From Streptomyces sp. f51 (GTDB taxonomy: Bacteria; Actinomycetota; Actinomycetes; Streptomycetales; Streptomycetaceae), in the NCBI RefSeq assembly GCF_037940415.1, contig NZ_CP149798.1, forward strand, positions 5,179,001 to 5,243,000: a stretch of 64,000 nucleotides of DNA. Reading direction: 5' to 3'. Below the pieces are notes generated by a model that worked only from the letters and a program-made list of their open reading frames with translations, had not been told where the DNA came from and searched no databases. The position numbers were made by a program, and so were the translations under genes. The number at the start of each line of letters is the position of its first letter. Within the stretch, counting starts at the first letter, position 1. Below, in pieces: positions 15,915-28,473 of the stretch.

Positions 15915-16436
15915 ATGGGAGATCCGGCGTTCGCACCGAAGGAAACACGGCATCCGCGCGCCGTCCCCGGTGAAACGACGGCGGGCTTGGACGCGCTCGA
16001 CCGGCAGATCCTGGAACTGCTCCAGAGCGAGGGCCGCATCAAGCTCAGCGAGCTGGGCCGCCGCGTCCGGCTGAGCCCGGCCGCGGTCGCGGAGCGGGTG
16101 CGCCGGCTGGAGGCGACGGGCACGATCACGGGATACGGCGCCCAGGTGTCGGCGTCCCGTCTCGGCTACGGCATCCAGGCCTTCATCCGTGTCGACCCGC
16201 ACGGCGGCTACACGCTCAGGCACCCGCGGACGCTGGAACTGCTGGCCCGTCCCGAGATCACCGAGGCCCACCACGTCGTCGGCGAGGACTGCTGGATCCT
16301 CAAGGTCGCCGTCGAGGACACGGTCCATCTGGAGGACGTCCTGGAACAGACCTCCGCGCTGGGGCGGACGACGACCTCGATCGTGCTGTCGTCCCCGGTG
16401 GACCGCAAGCCGCTGCTGCCCCGCCCCGCGCGCTGA
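15915..16436 (+). CDS. Lrp/AsnC-family transcriptional regulator
   Basis: The 173-residue protein has a 24-residue N-terminal extension, then the AsnC helix-turn-helix (LDALDRQILELLQSEGRIKLSELGRRVRLSPAAVAERVRRLEATGTITGY, about residues 24-75) and the C-terminal RAM/Lrp effector domain (residues 85-155; AFIRVDPHGG, ITEAHHVVGEDCWILKVAVEDTVHLEDVL). AAGGGGGAGA provides the ribosome-binding site. Members are amino-acid-responsive regulators forming octamers. It is divergent from the epimerase gene with a short gap containing a tandem repeat, so local control is likely (inference). Confidence 0.93.
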   Translation: MGDPAFAPKETRHPRAVPGETTAGLDALDRQILELLQSEGRIKLSELGRRVRLSPAAVAERVRRLEATGTITGYGAQVSASRLGYGIQAFIRVDPHGGYTLRHPRTLELLARPEITEAHHVVGEDCWILKVAVEDTVHLEDVLEQTSALGRTTTSIVLSSPVDRKPLLPRPAR

Positions 16437-16477
16437 CCCGCCCCGCCCCGCCCCGCCCCGGCGTCCGGCGCCCGTGC

Positions 16478-16516
16478 TTGCCTTGACGTCGGCGTCAAGG
16501 ACTACCGTCGGGGCCA
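16478..16516 (+). promoter_or_regulatory. MerR-type promoter, 19-bp spacer, leaderless start
   Basis: TTGCCT (16478-16483) and TACCGT (16503-16508) are separated by 19 bp, and the spacer is filled by the perfect dyad CCTTGACG-TCGG-CGTCAAGG (16481-16500). This is the architecture MerR-family activators use to realign an overlong spacer. TACCGT ends 7 nt before the ATG and there is no Shine-Dalgarno, so the transcript probably starts at the ATG. Positions may be off by one or two bases. Confidence 0.75.
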
Positions 16517-16944
16517 TGCGAATCGGCGAGCTGGCCGCACGGGCCGGGACGACCACGCGGACCCTGCGCTACTACGAGTCGCGGGGCCTGCTGCCCGCGC
16601 GGCGGGGCGAGAACGGGTACCGCACGTACGACGAGCACGATCTGCGGCTGCTCCGGCAGATCAGGACCCTTCAGGACTTCGGGTTCGACCTGGAGGAGAC
16701 GCGGCCCTTCGTGGAGTGCCTGCGGGCCGGTCATCCCGAGGGCGACTCGTGCCCGGCGTCCCTGGAGGTCTACCGGCGCAAGCTCGGCGAGCTCGACGCG
16801 CTGATCGACGAGCTGCGCTCGGTGCGCGCGCAGGTCGGCGAGCAGCTGGAACGGGCGGAGCGGGCGCGGGACGCGCTGGCGGCCGACGCGGAGGTCCCGG
16901 GTGGTCCGGAACCCGTGTGCGAACTGGGAGGGCGGACGCGATGA
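16516..16944 (+). CDS. MerR-family regulator
   Basis: A 142-residue MerR-family activator/repressor. Residues 1-70 form the winged helix-turn-helix (MRIGELAARAGTTTRTLRYY, then RGLLPARRGENGYRTYDEHD) and residues about 78-125 the dimerisation coiled coil (SLEVYRRKLGELDALIDELRSVRAQVGEQLERAERARDAL). Three cysteines (VECLRA, GDSCPA and near the C-terminus EPVCELG) could sense thiol state or metal. It overlaps the thioredoxin gene by ATGA and is expressed from a MerR-type promoter in front of itself, so an autoregulated redox-responsive operon is likely. The inducer is not determined by the sequence. Confidence 0.93.
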   Translation: MRIGELAARAGTTTRTLRYYESRGLLPARRGENGYRTYDEHDLRLLRQIRTLQDFGFDLEETRPFVECLRAGHPEGDSCPASLEVYRRKLGELDALIDELRSVRAQVGEQLERAERARDALAADAEVPGGPEPVCELGGRTR

Positions 16945-17273
16945 TCAGAGCGGCAGGTGTGGCCGAGGTGACGGACGCGGACTTCGGGGCGGAGGTGATC
17001 GGCTCGGATCTGCCCGTGCTGGTGGAGTTCACGGCCGACTGGTGCCCGCCGTGCCGGCAGATGGGTCCCGTGCTCAGCGAGCTGGCCTTCGAGGAGGGCG
17101 ACCGCCTCAAGGTGGTCCAGCTGGACGTCGACACCAATCCGGAGACGACGCTCGCCTACGGAGTGCTCTCGATGCCGACGTTCATGGTCTTCCGTGCCGG
17201 GGAGCCCGTGAAGTCGATGGTGGGCGCCCGCGCCAAGCGACGGCTGCTCCAGGAACTGGACGACGTGCTCTGA
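16941..17273 (+). CDS. thioredoxin-like protein with CPPC active site
   Basis: A 110-residue thioredoxin-fold protein. The active site reads WCPPC at about residues 35-39 instead of the standard WCGPC; the cis-proline loop is MPTFMVF near residue 78 and the core strand VVQLDVDTNPETTLAYG is intact. No signal peptide, so cytoplasmic. CPPC raises the question of redox potential: a proline in place of glycine usually shifts thioredoxin-like proteins away from the standard reductase partner. It is translationally coupled to a MerR regulator and followed by a strong terminator, making a two-gene stress operon. Confidence 0.92.
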   Translation: MIRAAGVAEVTDADFGAEVIGSDLPVLVEFTADWCPPCRQMGPVLSELAFEEGDRLKVVQLDVDTNPETTLAYGVLSMPTFMVFRAGEPVKSMVGARAKRRLLQELDDVL

Positions 17274-17303
17274 CCCCACCCGGCGAACGGGCCGGCACAC
17301 AAA

Positions 17304-17335
17304 AAATCCCCTGGGCAATTGCGCCCGGGGGATTT
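17304..17335. terminator. terminator after thioredoxin
   Basis: A 13-bp stem with one G-U pair (17304-17316 with 17323-17335, loop of 6) is flanked by six A residues on the left and TTTCTCT on the right, so it has the features of an intrinsic terminator in both directions. Confidence 0.85.
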
Positions 17336-17348
17336 CTCTGCGTATATT
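17319..17348 (+). promoter_or_regulatory. candidate helD promoter
   Basis: TTGCGC (17319-17324) and TATATT (17343-17348) are separated by 18 bp. TATATT matches the -10 consensus at five of six positions. It overlaps the right arm of the upstream terminator. A second AT-rich box TATATC lies at 17402-17407. The stretch 17336-17425 is unusually AT-rich for this window. Confidence 0.45.
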
Positions 17349-17422
17349 CAATGATTCACGACTTCCAGGAATGAAGACGTGAAGAAGTTCGATAGCCGCA
17401 GTATATCTGGGTGGGAGTGGAA

Positions 17423-19720
17423 TTGTCAAACAAGGGATCGCACACAGAATTCCCCGACGATGAACTGCGAAGCGAGCAGGAATTCATCGACGGGCTGTAC
17501 GCGCGTGTGGACGCCCTGCGCGATGCCACCGAGTCCTCCGTCGGGGACGCGCTCGCCCAGAGCAACACGCCCCGGCAGGCCCGGCTCGAACGGGACATCC
17601 TGGTCGCCGAGCGCTCGGGGATGCTGGCCGCGCTCAACGCCGTGGACGGTTCGCTCTGCTTCGGCCGCATCGACCTGTCACCGGTGGAGGGCGGGCCGGC
17701 CGCCGGCGTCACCCACCACATCGGCCGCATCGGCATCCGCGCCGACGACACCGAGCGCACCCCGATCCTCATCGACTGGCGGGCCCCGGTCGCCCGCCCC
17801 TTCTACCTGGCCACCGGCCACACCCCGATGGGCCTGCGCCGCCGCCGGCACATCGGCACCGCGGGCCGGCACGTCACCGACCTGCACGACGAGATCCTCG
17901 ACCTCGGCGACCGCGAACGCACCGGCCACGAGGACCCGACCGGCGACGCCGTGCTGCTCGCCGCGCTCAACTCCGCCCGCACCGGCCGCATGAGCGACAT
18001 CGTGCAGACCATCCAGGCCGAGCAGGACCGGATCATCCGTGCCCCGCACCGGGGCGTCATGGTCGTCGAGGGCGGCCCCGGCACCGGCAAGACCGCCGTC
18101 GCCCTGCACCGCGCCGCGTACCTGCTCTACGAGCACCGCGAGCTGCTCTCCAAGCGGGCCGTCCTGATCGTCGGCCCCAACCCCGCCTTCCTCGGCTACA
18201 TCGGCGAGGTGCTGCCCTCGCTCGGCGAGACCGGGGTGCTGCTCTCGACCGTCGGCGAACTCTTCCCCGGCGTGCACGCGACCGCCTCCGACACCCCCGG
18301 GGCCGCCGCCGTGAAGGGCCGCGCCGGCATGGCCGACGTCCTCGCCGGGGTCGTACGGGACCGCCAGGCCCTGCCCGACCCGGTCATCGCGATCGAACAC
18401 GACCGTGACGTCCTGATGCTCGACGCGGGCCTCGTCCGGGTCGCCCGGGAACGCGCCCGCGCGGCCGGCCTGCCCCACAACGCGGCCCGCGAGCACTTCG
18501 AGGGCCACATCCTCAACACGCTCACCGACATGCTGGCCGAACGCATCGGCACGGACCCCTTCGACGGCTCCAACCTCCTCGACCCGAGCGACATCACCCA
18601 GATCCGCGACGAACTCGCCGAGAACCCCGAAGTCTGGTCGGCGATCGACCAGTTGTGGCCGAGACTGACCCCGCGACGCCTGGTCGCGGACTTCCTGGCC
18701 GACCCGTACGGCCACGTCCCGGACGAGGACGCGGCGGCCATCCACCGCCCGCTGACCGGTCCCGCCGACTGGACCGCCGCGGACGTCCCGCTGCTGGACG
18801 AGGCGGCCGAACTCCTCGGCGAGGACGACCGGCTCGCGCGGGCGCTGGCCGACCAGGAACGCCGGACCCAGATCGCCTACGCGCAGGGCGTGCTGGACGT
18901 CTCCTACGCCTCGCGGACCTATGAGTTCGAGGACAAGGACGAGGAGGACTCCGAGGTCCTGTCCGCGCACGACGTCATCGACGCCGAGCGGATGGCGCGG
19001 CGGCACGAGGAGGACGACCACCGCAGCGCCGCCGAGCGCGCCGCCGCCGACCGGACGTGGGCCTTCGGCCACATCATCGTCGACGAGGCGCAGGAGCTGT
19101 CGCCGATGGCGTGGCGGCTGCTGATGCGGCGCAGCCCCACCCGGTCGATGACGCTCGTCGGCGATCCCGCGCAGACCGCGGAGGCGGCGGGGGTCGGATC
19201 GTGGGAGGAGATCCTCGCCCCGTACGTGGAGGACCGCTGGGAGCACACCCGGCTCGGCGTCAACTACCGCACCCCGTCCGAGATCATGGACGTCGCCGCC
19301 GGTGTGGTGCGGGCCGAGCGGCCCGGGTTCGAGCCGCCGCGCTCCGTCCGGTCCACCGGGGTGCGGCCCTGGGCGCGGGAGGCCGGGGACGATCTGCCCG
19401 GCGCGGTCGCCAAGGCCGTCGCCGAACTGACCCCGGCCGAGGGGCGGCTCGCGGTGATCGCGCCGCGGCCCCTGCACACCGCGCTCGCCGCCCGGCTGGA
19501 CGGGGTGACGGCGGGCGCGGAGCCGGATCTCACCCGCGCGGTGGTGCTCCTCGACCCCCGGCAGGCCAAGGGCCTGGAGTTCGACTCCGTCCTGGTGGTC
19601 GAGCCGGCCTCGTACGGGACGAGCGACCTGTACGTGGCACTGACCCGGGCCACCCAGGCGCTGGGCGTGCTGTACACCGGTGAACTGCCCGCCCCGCTGC
19701 GGGGCACCGGTCTGGTGTGA
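17423..19720 (+). CDS. helD: HelD-like RNA polymerase-associated helicase (SF1)
   Basis: A 765-residue UvrD/Rep-like ATPase of the actinobacterial HelD type, known to bind RNA polymerase and release it from DNA or inhibitors. The N-terminal 70 residues (SEQEFIDGLYARVDALRD through RDILVAERSGMLAALNA) are predicted helical hairpin that enters the secondary channel in family members. Walker A is GGPGTGKTAVALHRA near residue 215, Walker B IIVDEAQELSP near 548, the Q-like GDPAQTAEA near 575, NYRTPSEI near 615 and the C-terminal GLEFDSVLVVEP and YVALTRATQ motifs close the SF1 set. I prefer TTG 17423, 5 nt after GGGAG; GTG 17411 and 17417 are possible. I saw no rifamycin-associated element upstream, so HelD rather than inducible HelR is favoured. 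Confidence 0.88.
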   Translation: MSNKGSHTEFPDDELRSEQEFIDGLYARVDALRDATESSVGDALAQSNTPRQARLERDILVAERSGMLAALNAVDGSLCFGRIDLSPVEGGPAAGVTHHIGRIGIRADDTERTPILIDWRAPVARPFYLATGHTPMGLRRRRHIGTAGRHVTDLHDEILDLGDRERTGHEDPTGDAVLLAALNSARTGRMSDIVQTIQAEQDRIIRAPHRGVMVVEGGPGTGKTAVALHRAAYLLYEHRELLSKRAVLIVGPNPAFLGYIGEVLPSLGETGVLLSTVGELFPGVHATASDTPGAAAVKGRAGMADVLAGVVRDRQALPDPVIAIEHDRDVLMLDAGLVRVARERARAAGLPHNAAREHFEGHILNTLTDMLAERIGTDPFDGSNLLDPSDITQIRDELAENPEVWSAIDQLWPRLTPRRLVADFLADPYGHVPDEDAAAIHRPLTGPADWTAADVPLLDEAAELLGEDDRLARALADQERRTQIAYAQGVLDVSYASRTYEFEDKDEEDSEVLSAHDVIDAERMARRHEEDDHRSAAERAAADRTWAFGHIIVDEAQELSPMAWRLLMRRSPTRSMTLVGDPAQTAEAAGVGSWEEILAPYVEDRWEHTRLGVNYRTPSEIMDVAAGVVRAERPGFEPPRSVRSTGVRPWAREAGDDLPGAVAKAVAELTPAEGRLAVIAPRPLHTALAARLDGVTAGAEPDLTRAVVLLDPRQAKGLEFDSVLVVEPASYGTSDLYVALTRATQALGVLYTGELPAPLRGTGLV

Positions 19721-19729
19721 CGGCCCTGC

Positions 19730-19762
19730 CCGGTCCCCGGCGGACGCGCCACCGGGGACCGG
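19730..19762. terminator. bidirectional terminator, helD / glgB
   Basis: CCGGTCCCCGG (19730-19740) pairs perfectly with CCGGGGACCGG (19752-19762) in the 54-bp gap between convergent genes. Confidence 0.8.
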
Positions 19763-19774
19763 AGCGGACACGGC

Positions 19775-22198
19775 CTAGGCCGGACGCAGCCACACCGTCG
19801 CGAGCGGCGGCAGGGTCAGCTGGACGCTGGCCGCGCGGCCGTGCCATCCGGTCGGTTCCGTCTTGACGGGGTCGGCGCCCGTGATGTCGCTGCCGCCGTA
19901 GCGCAGGTCGTCGGTGTTGAGGACCTCGCGCCAGGCGGGAATGTCCTCGGGGACGCCGATGCGGTAGCCGTGGCGGACGGCGGGGGAGAAGTGGGAGACG
20001 GCCAGGAGCGGGGTGCCGTCGGCCGCGTGGCGCAGGAATGCGAAGACGTTGTCGTCGGCGGAGTCTCCGGTGATCCAGGCGAAGCCGGAAGGATCGGTGT
20101 CGCGCTCCCACAGCGCGGGTTCGTGCCGGTAGACGGTGTTGAGGTCGCGCACGAGGTCCCGGACCCCGCGGTGGTCGGCCTCGGCGCCGTAGGCCGGGTC
20201 GAGCAGCCACCAGTCGGGTCCGTGGGCCTCCGACCACTCGGCACCTTGGGCGAACTCCTGCCCCATGAAGAGGAGTTGCTTGCCGGGGTGGGCCCACATG
20301 AAGGCGAGGTAGGCACGCAGGTTCGCGCGCTGCTGCCACCAGTCGCCGGGCATCTTGGACACGAGCGAACGTTTGCCGTGCACGACCTCGTCGTGGGAGA
20401 TCGGCAGGACGTAGTTCTCGCTGTAGGCGTACACCATCGAGAAGGTCATCTCGTCGTGGTGGTACTTGCGGTGCACCGGCTCGTGCGACACGTAGTCCAG
20501 CGAGTCGTGCATCCACCCCATGTTCCACTTCAGCCCGAACCCCAGACCGCCGAAGCCGCCGGGGCCGGTGTGATGGGTCGCCCGGGTGACACCGTCCCAG
20601 GCGGTGGACTCCTCGGCGACGGTGACGACCCCGGGGTTGCGCCGGTAGACGGTCGCGTTCATCTCCTGGAGGAAGGCGACGGCGTCCAGGTTCTCGCGGC
20701 CACCGTGCTCGTTGGGCGTCCACTGGCCCGGTTCGCGGGAGTAGTCGAGGTAGAGCATGGAGGCGACGGCGTCCACGCGCAGTCCGTCGATGTGGAACTC
20801 CTCGCACCAGTAGGTGGCGTTGGCGACGAGGAAGTTGCGGACCTCACGGCGGCCGTAGTCGAACTCCAGGGTGCCCCAGTCGGGATGCGCGGCCCGCTGC
20901 GGGTCGGCGTGCTCGTACAGGGGGCGGCCGTCGAACTCGGCGAGCGCCCACTCGTCGCGCGGGAAGTGCGCGGGGACCCAGTCCATGAGAACCCCGACCC
21001 CGGCGCGGTGCAGGGCGTCGACGAGGTGCTTGAAGTCGTCGGGGGTGCCCAGGCGGGCGGTGGGGGCGTAGAACCCCGTGACCTGATAGCCCCAGGAACC
21101 GCCGAAGGGATGCTCGGCGACGGGCATCAGCTCGACATGGGTGAACCCGAGGTCGGAGACGTACGCGGGGAGCTGGTCGGCGAGTTGACGATAGGTCAGG
21201 CCCGGCCGCCAGGAGGGGAGATGCACCTCGTACACGGAGAACGGCGCCTCGTGGGGCGGCCGTTCCGCCCGCTTCCCCATCCACTCGGCGTCCCGCCACG
21301 CGTGGTGGGAGGCGTGGACGACCGACGACGTGGCGGGCGGTGTCTCGGTGCGGCGCGCCATCGGGTCGGCGCGCAGGGTGCGGGAGCCGTCGGGGCGCGC
21401 TATGTCGAACTTGTACAGCTCGCCCTCGCCGACCGCCGGAACGAACAGCTCCCACACACCCGAGGAGCCGAGCGACCGCATCGGATGCCCCGTGCCGTCC
21501 CAGAAGTTGAAGCCCCCGGCCACCCGGACACCGCGCGCGTTCGGCGCCCAGACGGTGAAGCGCGTGCCCGCGACACCCTGGTGCTCCATCGGCTCGGCGC
21601 CGAGCGCCCGCCACAGTTCCTCGTGGCGCCCCTCGCCGATCAGATGCAGGTCCAGCTCGCCGAGCGCGGGCAGGAACCGGTACGCGTCCTCCGTCTCCAC
21701 CACCGTCCCCTCGTAGGCCACGAGCAGCCGGTACGCGTCCGGGACCGCGCGCAGCGGCAGCCGCCCCGAGAAGAAGCCGTCCCCGTCGTCGCGCAGCTCG
21801 GCGCGCAGTTCGTCCGTGACGACGGTGACGCCGAGCGCGTACGGGCGGAAGACCCGGAAGGCGACACCGTCCGGGACCGTGTGGGCGCCCAGCACTCCGT
21901 GCGGATCGTGATGCGTGCCGTCGAGCAGCCGCCGCCGGTCCGCGGGACCGACACCGGCCTCGCCGGTGGGTGGCACGGGCCCGTTCCCGGCCGGTACGGG
22001 CCCGGTCGCGCCGGTGCCGTCCCGGTCCTCGGCCGTCTTCCCGGCCGCCTTCCCCGTCGCCGGGCGGTCGGTGGACGTCCTGCCGGCGGGCACCGGCTCG
22101 GCGGGGGTCTTGTCGGCAGGCGTCCTGCCGGTGGCGGCGGGCGGTTTCTTGGCGCTGCTCTTCTGCGGGATGTCGTCGGACCGGGGGCGGGGCGTCAC
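19775..22198 (-). CDS. glgB: 1,4-alpha-glucan branching enzyme
   Basis: GlgB (GH13) introduces alpha-1,6 branches into the linear glucan made by GlgE. The product is 807 residues from GTG 22198, which has GAGGAGG 8 nt upstream. After a low-complexity Ala/Pro/Thr/Lys N-terminal extension of about 95 residues come the N-terminal modules (LLDGTHHDPHGVLGAH, RFTVWAPNARGVRVAG) and the catalytic barrel: YEVHLPSW, DWVPAHFP, GLRVDAVASMLY with the nucleophile Asp, VTVAEEST with the acid Glu, and LPISHDEVVHGK with the transition-state Asp. It lies 46 bp after pep2 and is probably co-transcribed. The extension is not needed for the known fold. Confidence 0.96.
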   Translation of the reverse strand: MTPRPRSDDIPQKSSAKKPPAATGRTPADKTPAEPVPAGRTSTDRPATGKAAGKTAEDRDGTGATGPVPAGNGPVPPTGEAGVGPADRRRLLDGTHHDPHGVLGAHTVPDGVAFRVFRPYALGVTVVTDELRAELRDDGDGFFSGRLPLRAVPDAYRLLVAYEGTVVETEDAYRFLPALGELDLHLIGEGRHEELWRALGAEPMEHQGVAGTRFTVWAPNARGVRVAGGFNFWDGTGHPMRSLGSSGVWELFVPAVGEGELYKFDIARPDGSRTLRADPMARRTETPPATSSVVHASHHAWRDAEWMGKRAERPPHEAPFSVYEVHLPSWRPGLTYRQLADQLPAYVSDLGFTHVELMPVAEHPFGGSWGYQVTGFYAPTARLGTPDDFKHLVDALHRAGVGVLMDWVPAHFPRDEWALAEFDGRPLYEHADPQRAAHPDWGTLEFDYGRREVRNFLVANATYWCEEFHIDGLRVDAVASMLYLDYSREPGQWTPNEHGGRENLDAVAFLQEMNATVYRRNPGVVTVAEESTAWDGVTRATHHTGPGGFGGLGFGLKWNMGWMHDSLDYVSHEPVHRKYHHDEMTFSMVYAYSENYVLPISHDEVVHGKRSLVSKMPGDWWQQRANLRAYLAFMWAHPGKQLLFMGQEFAQGAEWSEAHGPDWWLLDPAYGAEADHRGVRDLVRDLNTVYRHEPALWERDTDPSGFAWITGDSADDNVFAFLRHAADGTPLLAVSHFSPAVRHGYRIGVPEDIPAWREVLNTDDLRYGGSDITGADPVKTEPTGWHGRAASVQLTLPPLATVWLRPA

Positions 22199-22244
22199 GG
22201 GCGGGGCCTCCTCGGGCGGGTGAACGGGGGCGGTGCAGGGGGGA

Positions 22245-23651
22245 TCAGGGTGACGCGGCCAGCCGTCGTACCGCCGCCAGCGGAACCGGGAGCCAGTCCG
22301 GGCGGTGCCGGGCCTCGTACACGACCTCGTACACCGCCTTGTCCGTCTCGAAGGCCCGCAGCAGTACCGGATCCGTACGGGGGTCGAGGCCGCCGACCTC
22401 GGCGTAGCCGGTGCAGTAGGCGGCCCGGCAGTTGTCGGCCCAGCCGGACCCCGGCGCCGTCCCGGCGGCACCGGGTTGCCGGGTCACGGCGTGGGCCGCG
22501 TAGTCGAAGGAACGGAGCATGCCCGCGATGTCGCGGGCCGGGGGCTGGGGCATACGGCGCTCGGCGAGGGGTTTCGACGGTTCGCCCTCGAAGTCGATGA
22601 GCGACCACCGCCCGTCGGGGGAGCGCAGACACTGGCCTAGGTGGAGATCGCCGTGGACGCGCTGGGCCGTCCACGTGTGCCCCTCGGCGGTCAGATCGGC
22701 CAGCGCCTCGAACGCCGTGCGCAGTCCGGGCGCGTGGGGCCGCAGCAGCGGCACCGCCTGCGCGGCCGCGTCCAGGCGCTGGGTCATGGCGTCGACCAGC
22801 GGCCCCAACTGGGAGTGGCCCAGGGACACCACGGGCAGCGCGCGGGCGAGCGCCGTGTGCACTTCGGCGGTGGCCCGCCCCAGCGCCCGCGCCTCGGCGG
22901 CGAAGTCCTCGCCCTTGGCGAGCCCGCGCAGCGCCAGTTCCCAGCCGTCGCAGGCGCCCCGCACGAACGGCTGGAGCACGCCCAGGACGTACGACTGCCC
23001 GGACAGTTCCGCCCGGAGCCAGGCGGTGGGTGCCGGGACCCGGTCGCAGCCCTCACGGGCCAGGGCCAGCGGCAGTTCGAGGTCGGGGTTGATCCCGGGC
23101 ACGATCCGCCGCAGTAACTTGAGGATGAGCGTGTCCCCGTACACCACCGAGGAGTTGGACTGCTCGGCGGTGATCATCCGCGGTGCGAGACCGGGCGGTA
23201 TCTCCTGACCGGTGTCCCGCTCGAAACGCAGCACGCCGATGCGGGCCCGGGAGCGCAGGGCTTCCAGGAGCACATCGGCGGGCTGGGGGTCGGACAGGGC
23301 CTCGTACACCGTGCGTCCGGCGAGCGGACCCTCGGTCAGGTGCCCGATCAGGGCCGGGGCCAGCCGGGGCGGCAGTGCCTCGCGTGCGCCGATCAACAGT
23401 TGGTAGCAGTCGCCCGGGACGGCCGGGGCGCCCGGTACGGGTGGCTGGTGGGCGCGTGCCAGCAGGTGGTAGAGGCCCAACGGGCCGTTCGGTGGCAGCA
23501 GCTCGGTAGCGGTGACCAGCGAGAGCCCGGTGACCGGTCGTCCCTTGCCGGCGAACCAGCGCTGCCGCGGCAGCCATTCGCGCAGCAGTGGTTCAAGGGA
23601 CGCCAGAAGGCCGGGACCTGGGGGTGCGGTGCGTGTGACGGCTTCCGACAT
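22245..23651 (-). CDS. pep2: maltokinase (Pep2/Mak)
   Basis: The enzyme phosphorylates maltose with ATP to alpha-maltose-1-phosphate, the GlgE donor. The 468-residue protein has the N-lobe cap (EPLLREWLPRQRWFAGKGRPV, near residue 20) typical of Mak, the SSVVYGDTLILKLLRRI lysine strand near 165, and the kinase-like catalytic elements RVHGDLHLGQCL (near 330) and SLIDFEGEP (near 350). AAAGGA precedes the ATG by 8 nt. In mycobacteria treS and mak can be fused; here they are separate and a terminator-like hairpin lies between them, so pep2-glgB may have its own promoter in the 260-bp gap. Confidence 0.95.
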   Translation of the reverse strand: MSEAVTRTAPPGPGLLASLEPLLREWLPRQRWFAGKGRPVTGLSLVTATELLPPNGPLGLYHLLARAHQPPVPGAPAVPGDCYQLLIGAREALPPRLAPALIGHLTEGPLAGRTVYEALSDPQPADVLLEALRSRARIGVLRFERDTGQEIPPGLAPRMITAEQSNSSVVYGDTLILKLLRRIVPGINPDLELPLALAREGCDRVPAPTAWLRAELSGQSYVLGVLQPFVRGACDGWELALRGLAKGEDFAAEARALGRATAEVHTALARALPVVSLGHSQLGPLVDAMTQRLDAAAQAVPLLRPHAPGLRTAFEALADLTAEGHTWTAQRVHGDLHLGQCLRSPDGRWSLIDFEGEPSKPLAERRMPQPPARDIAGMLRSFDYAAHAVTRQPGAAGTAPGSGWADNCRAAYCTGYAEVGGLDPRTDPVLLRAFETDKAVYEVVYEARHRPDWLPVPLAAVRRLAASP

Positions 23652-23780
23652 GGGTCGCGTCCTTTCCCCGGGGTCGGGGTGTTACGTATGCGTGCCCCGG
23701 GCACGGCCGTGGAAACCGCCCCGCCCGGGGGCCTTTTCGGTCGAGCGGGTCCGGGAGATTTCCTCCGGACACGGCACAAG

Positions 23781-23819
23781 GGTGTCCAATCCCGGTGTGT
23801 GACACCAGACCTGGACACC
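23781..23819. promoter_or_regulatory. concentric double dyad upstream of pep2
   Basis: Outer arms GGTGTCCA (23781-23788) and TGGACACC (23812-23819) and inner arms GGTGT (23794-23798) and ACACC (23802-23806) share the same centre, 23800. The dyad lies 130-170 bp upstream of the pep2 start and beyond the treS terminator, where a pep2-glgB promoter is expected. An operator role is inferred. Confidence 0.5.
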
Positions 23820-23840
23820 CTCGTGATGTTCACTCCCGCC

Positions 23841-23870
23841 CGGAGCGCGCCGCGAATTAGGCGCGCTCCG
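23841..23870 (-). terminator. treS terminator hairpin
   Basis: An 11-bp perfect inverted repeat (23841-23851 with 23860-23870) with AT-containing loop GCGAATTA begins 44 bp after the treS stop in the direction of transcription. Confidence 0.7.
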
Positions 23871-23913
23871 CGGGGGCTCACCGGCCGAAGCGCTCAACTC
23901 GCCCCGTGCGGAG

Positions 23914-28253
<4,340 letters not shown>

Positions 28254-28397
28254 GACCGCTCCTGTCCGCGTCAACGTGGGTGGGCGGATGAGTGTGGGGA
28301 GGTGGGGCCTGCGGGCGTACCGGAGGAGCCTTCCCACCCTATGCGGGTGGGCATTCCGGCACTTTGTTAACTACTCACGCGTATGTCTACACACAAG

Positions 28398-28428
28398 ACC
28401 GGCCTCCTCCCGGGCAGGCGAGGCCGGT
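28398..28428 (-). terminator. terminator after the subtilisin gene
   Basis: ACCGGCCTC (28398-28406) pairs with GAGGCCGGT (28420-28428). It lies 46 bp past the protease stop and before glgE, so it separates the two units. The adjoining 28360-28397 stretch is AT-rich with a GTTAAC palindrome and probably holds the glgE promoter, though no convincing pair of boxes was found. Confidence 0.65.
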
Positions 28429-28473
28429 GCGGTGTGGCCGAATCACCCTGGTCGCACCAGCGTCGCGCGAGGG

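Noticed and set aside
16437..16465. CCCCG pentamer run after the AsnC gene as a regulatory repeat
   Set aside because: Short simple-sequence run typical of GC-rich intergenic DNA; no symmetry or link to the following promoter.
17336..17425. Rifamycin-associated element upstream of the helicase
   Set aside because: I looked for the inverted repeat expected for HelR-type genes and saw none, so HelD is preferred.
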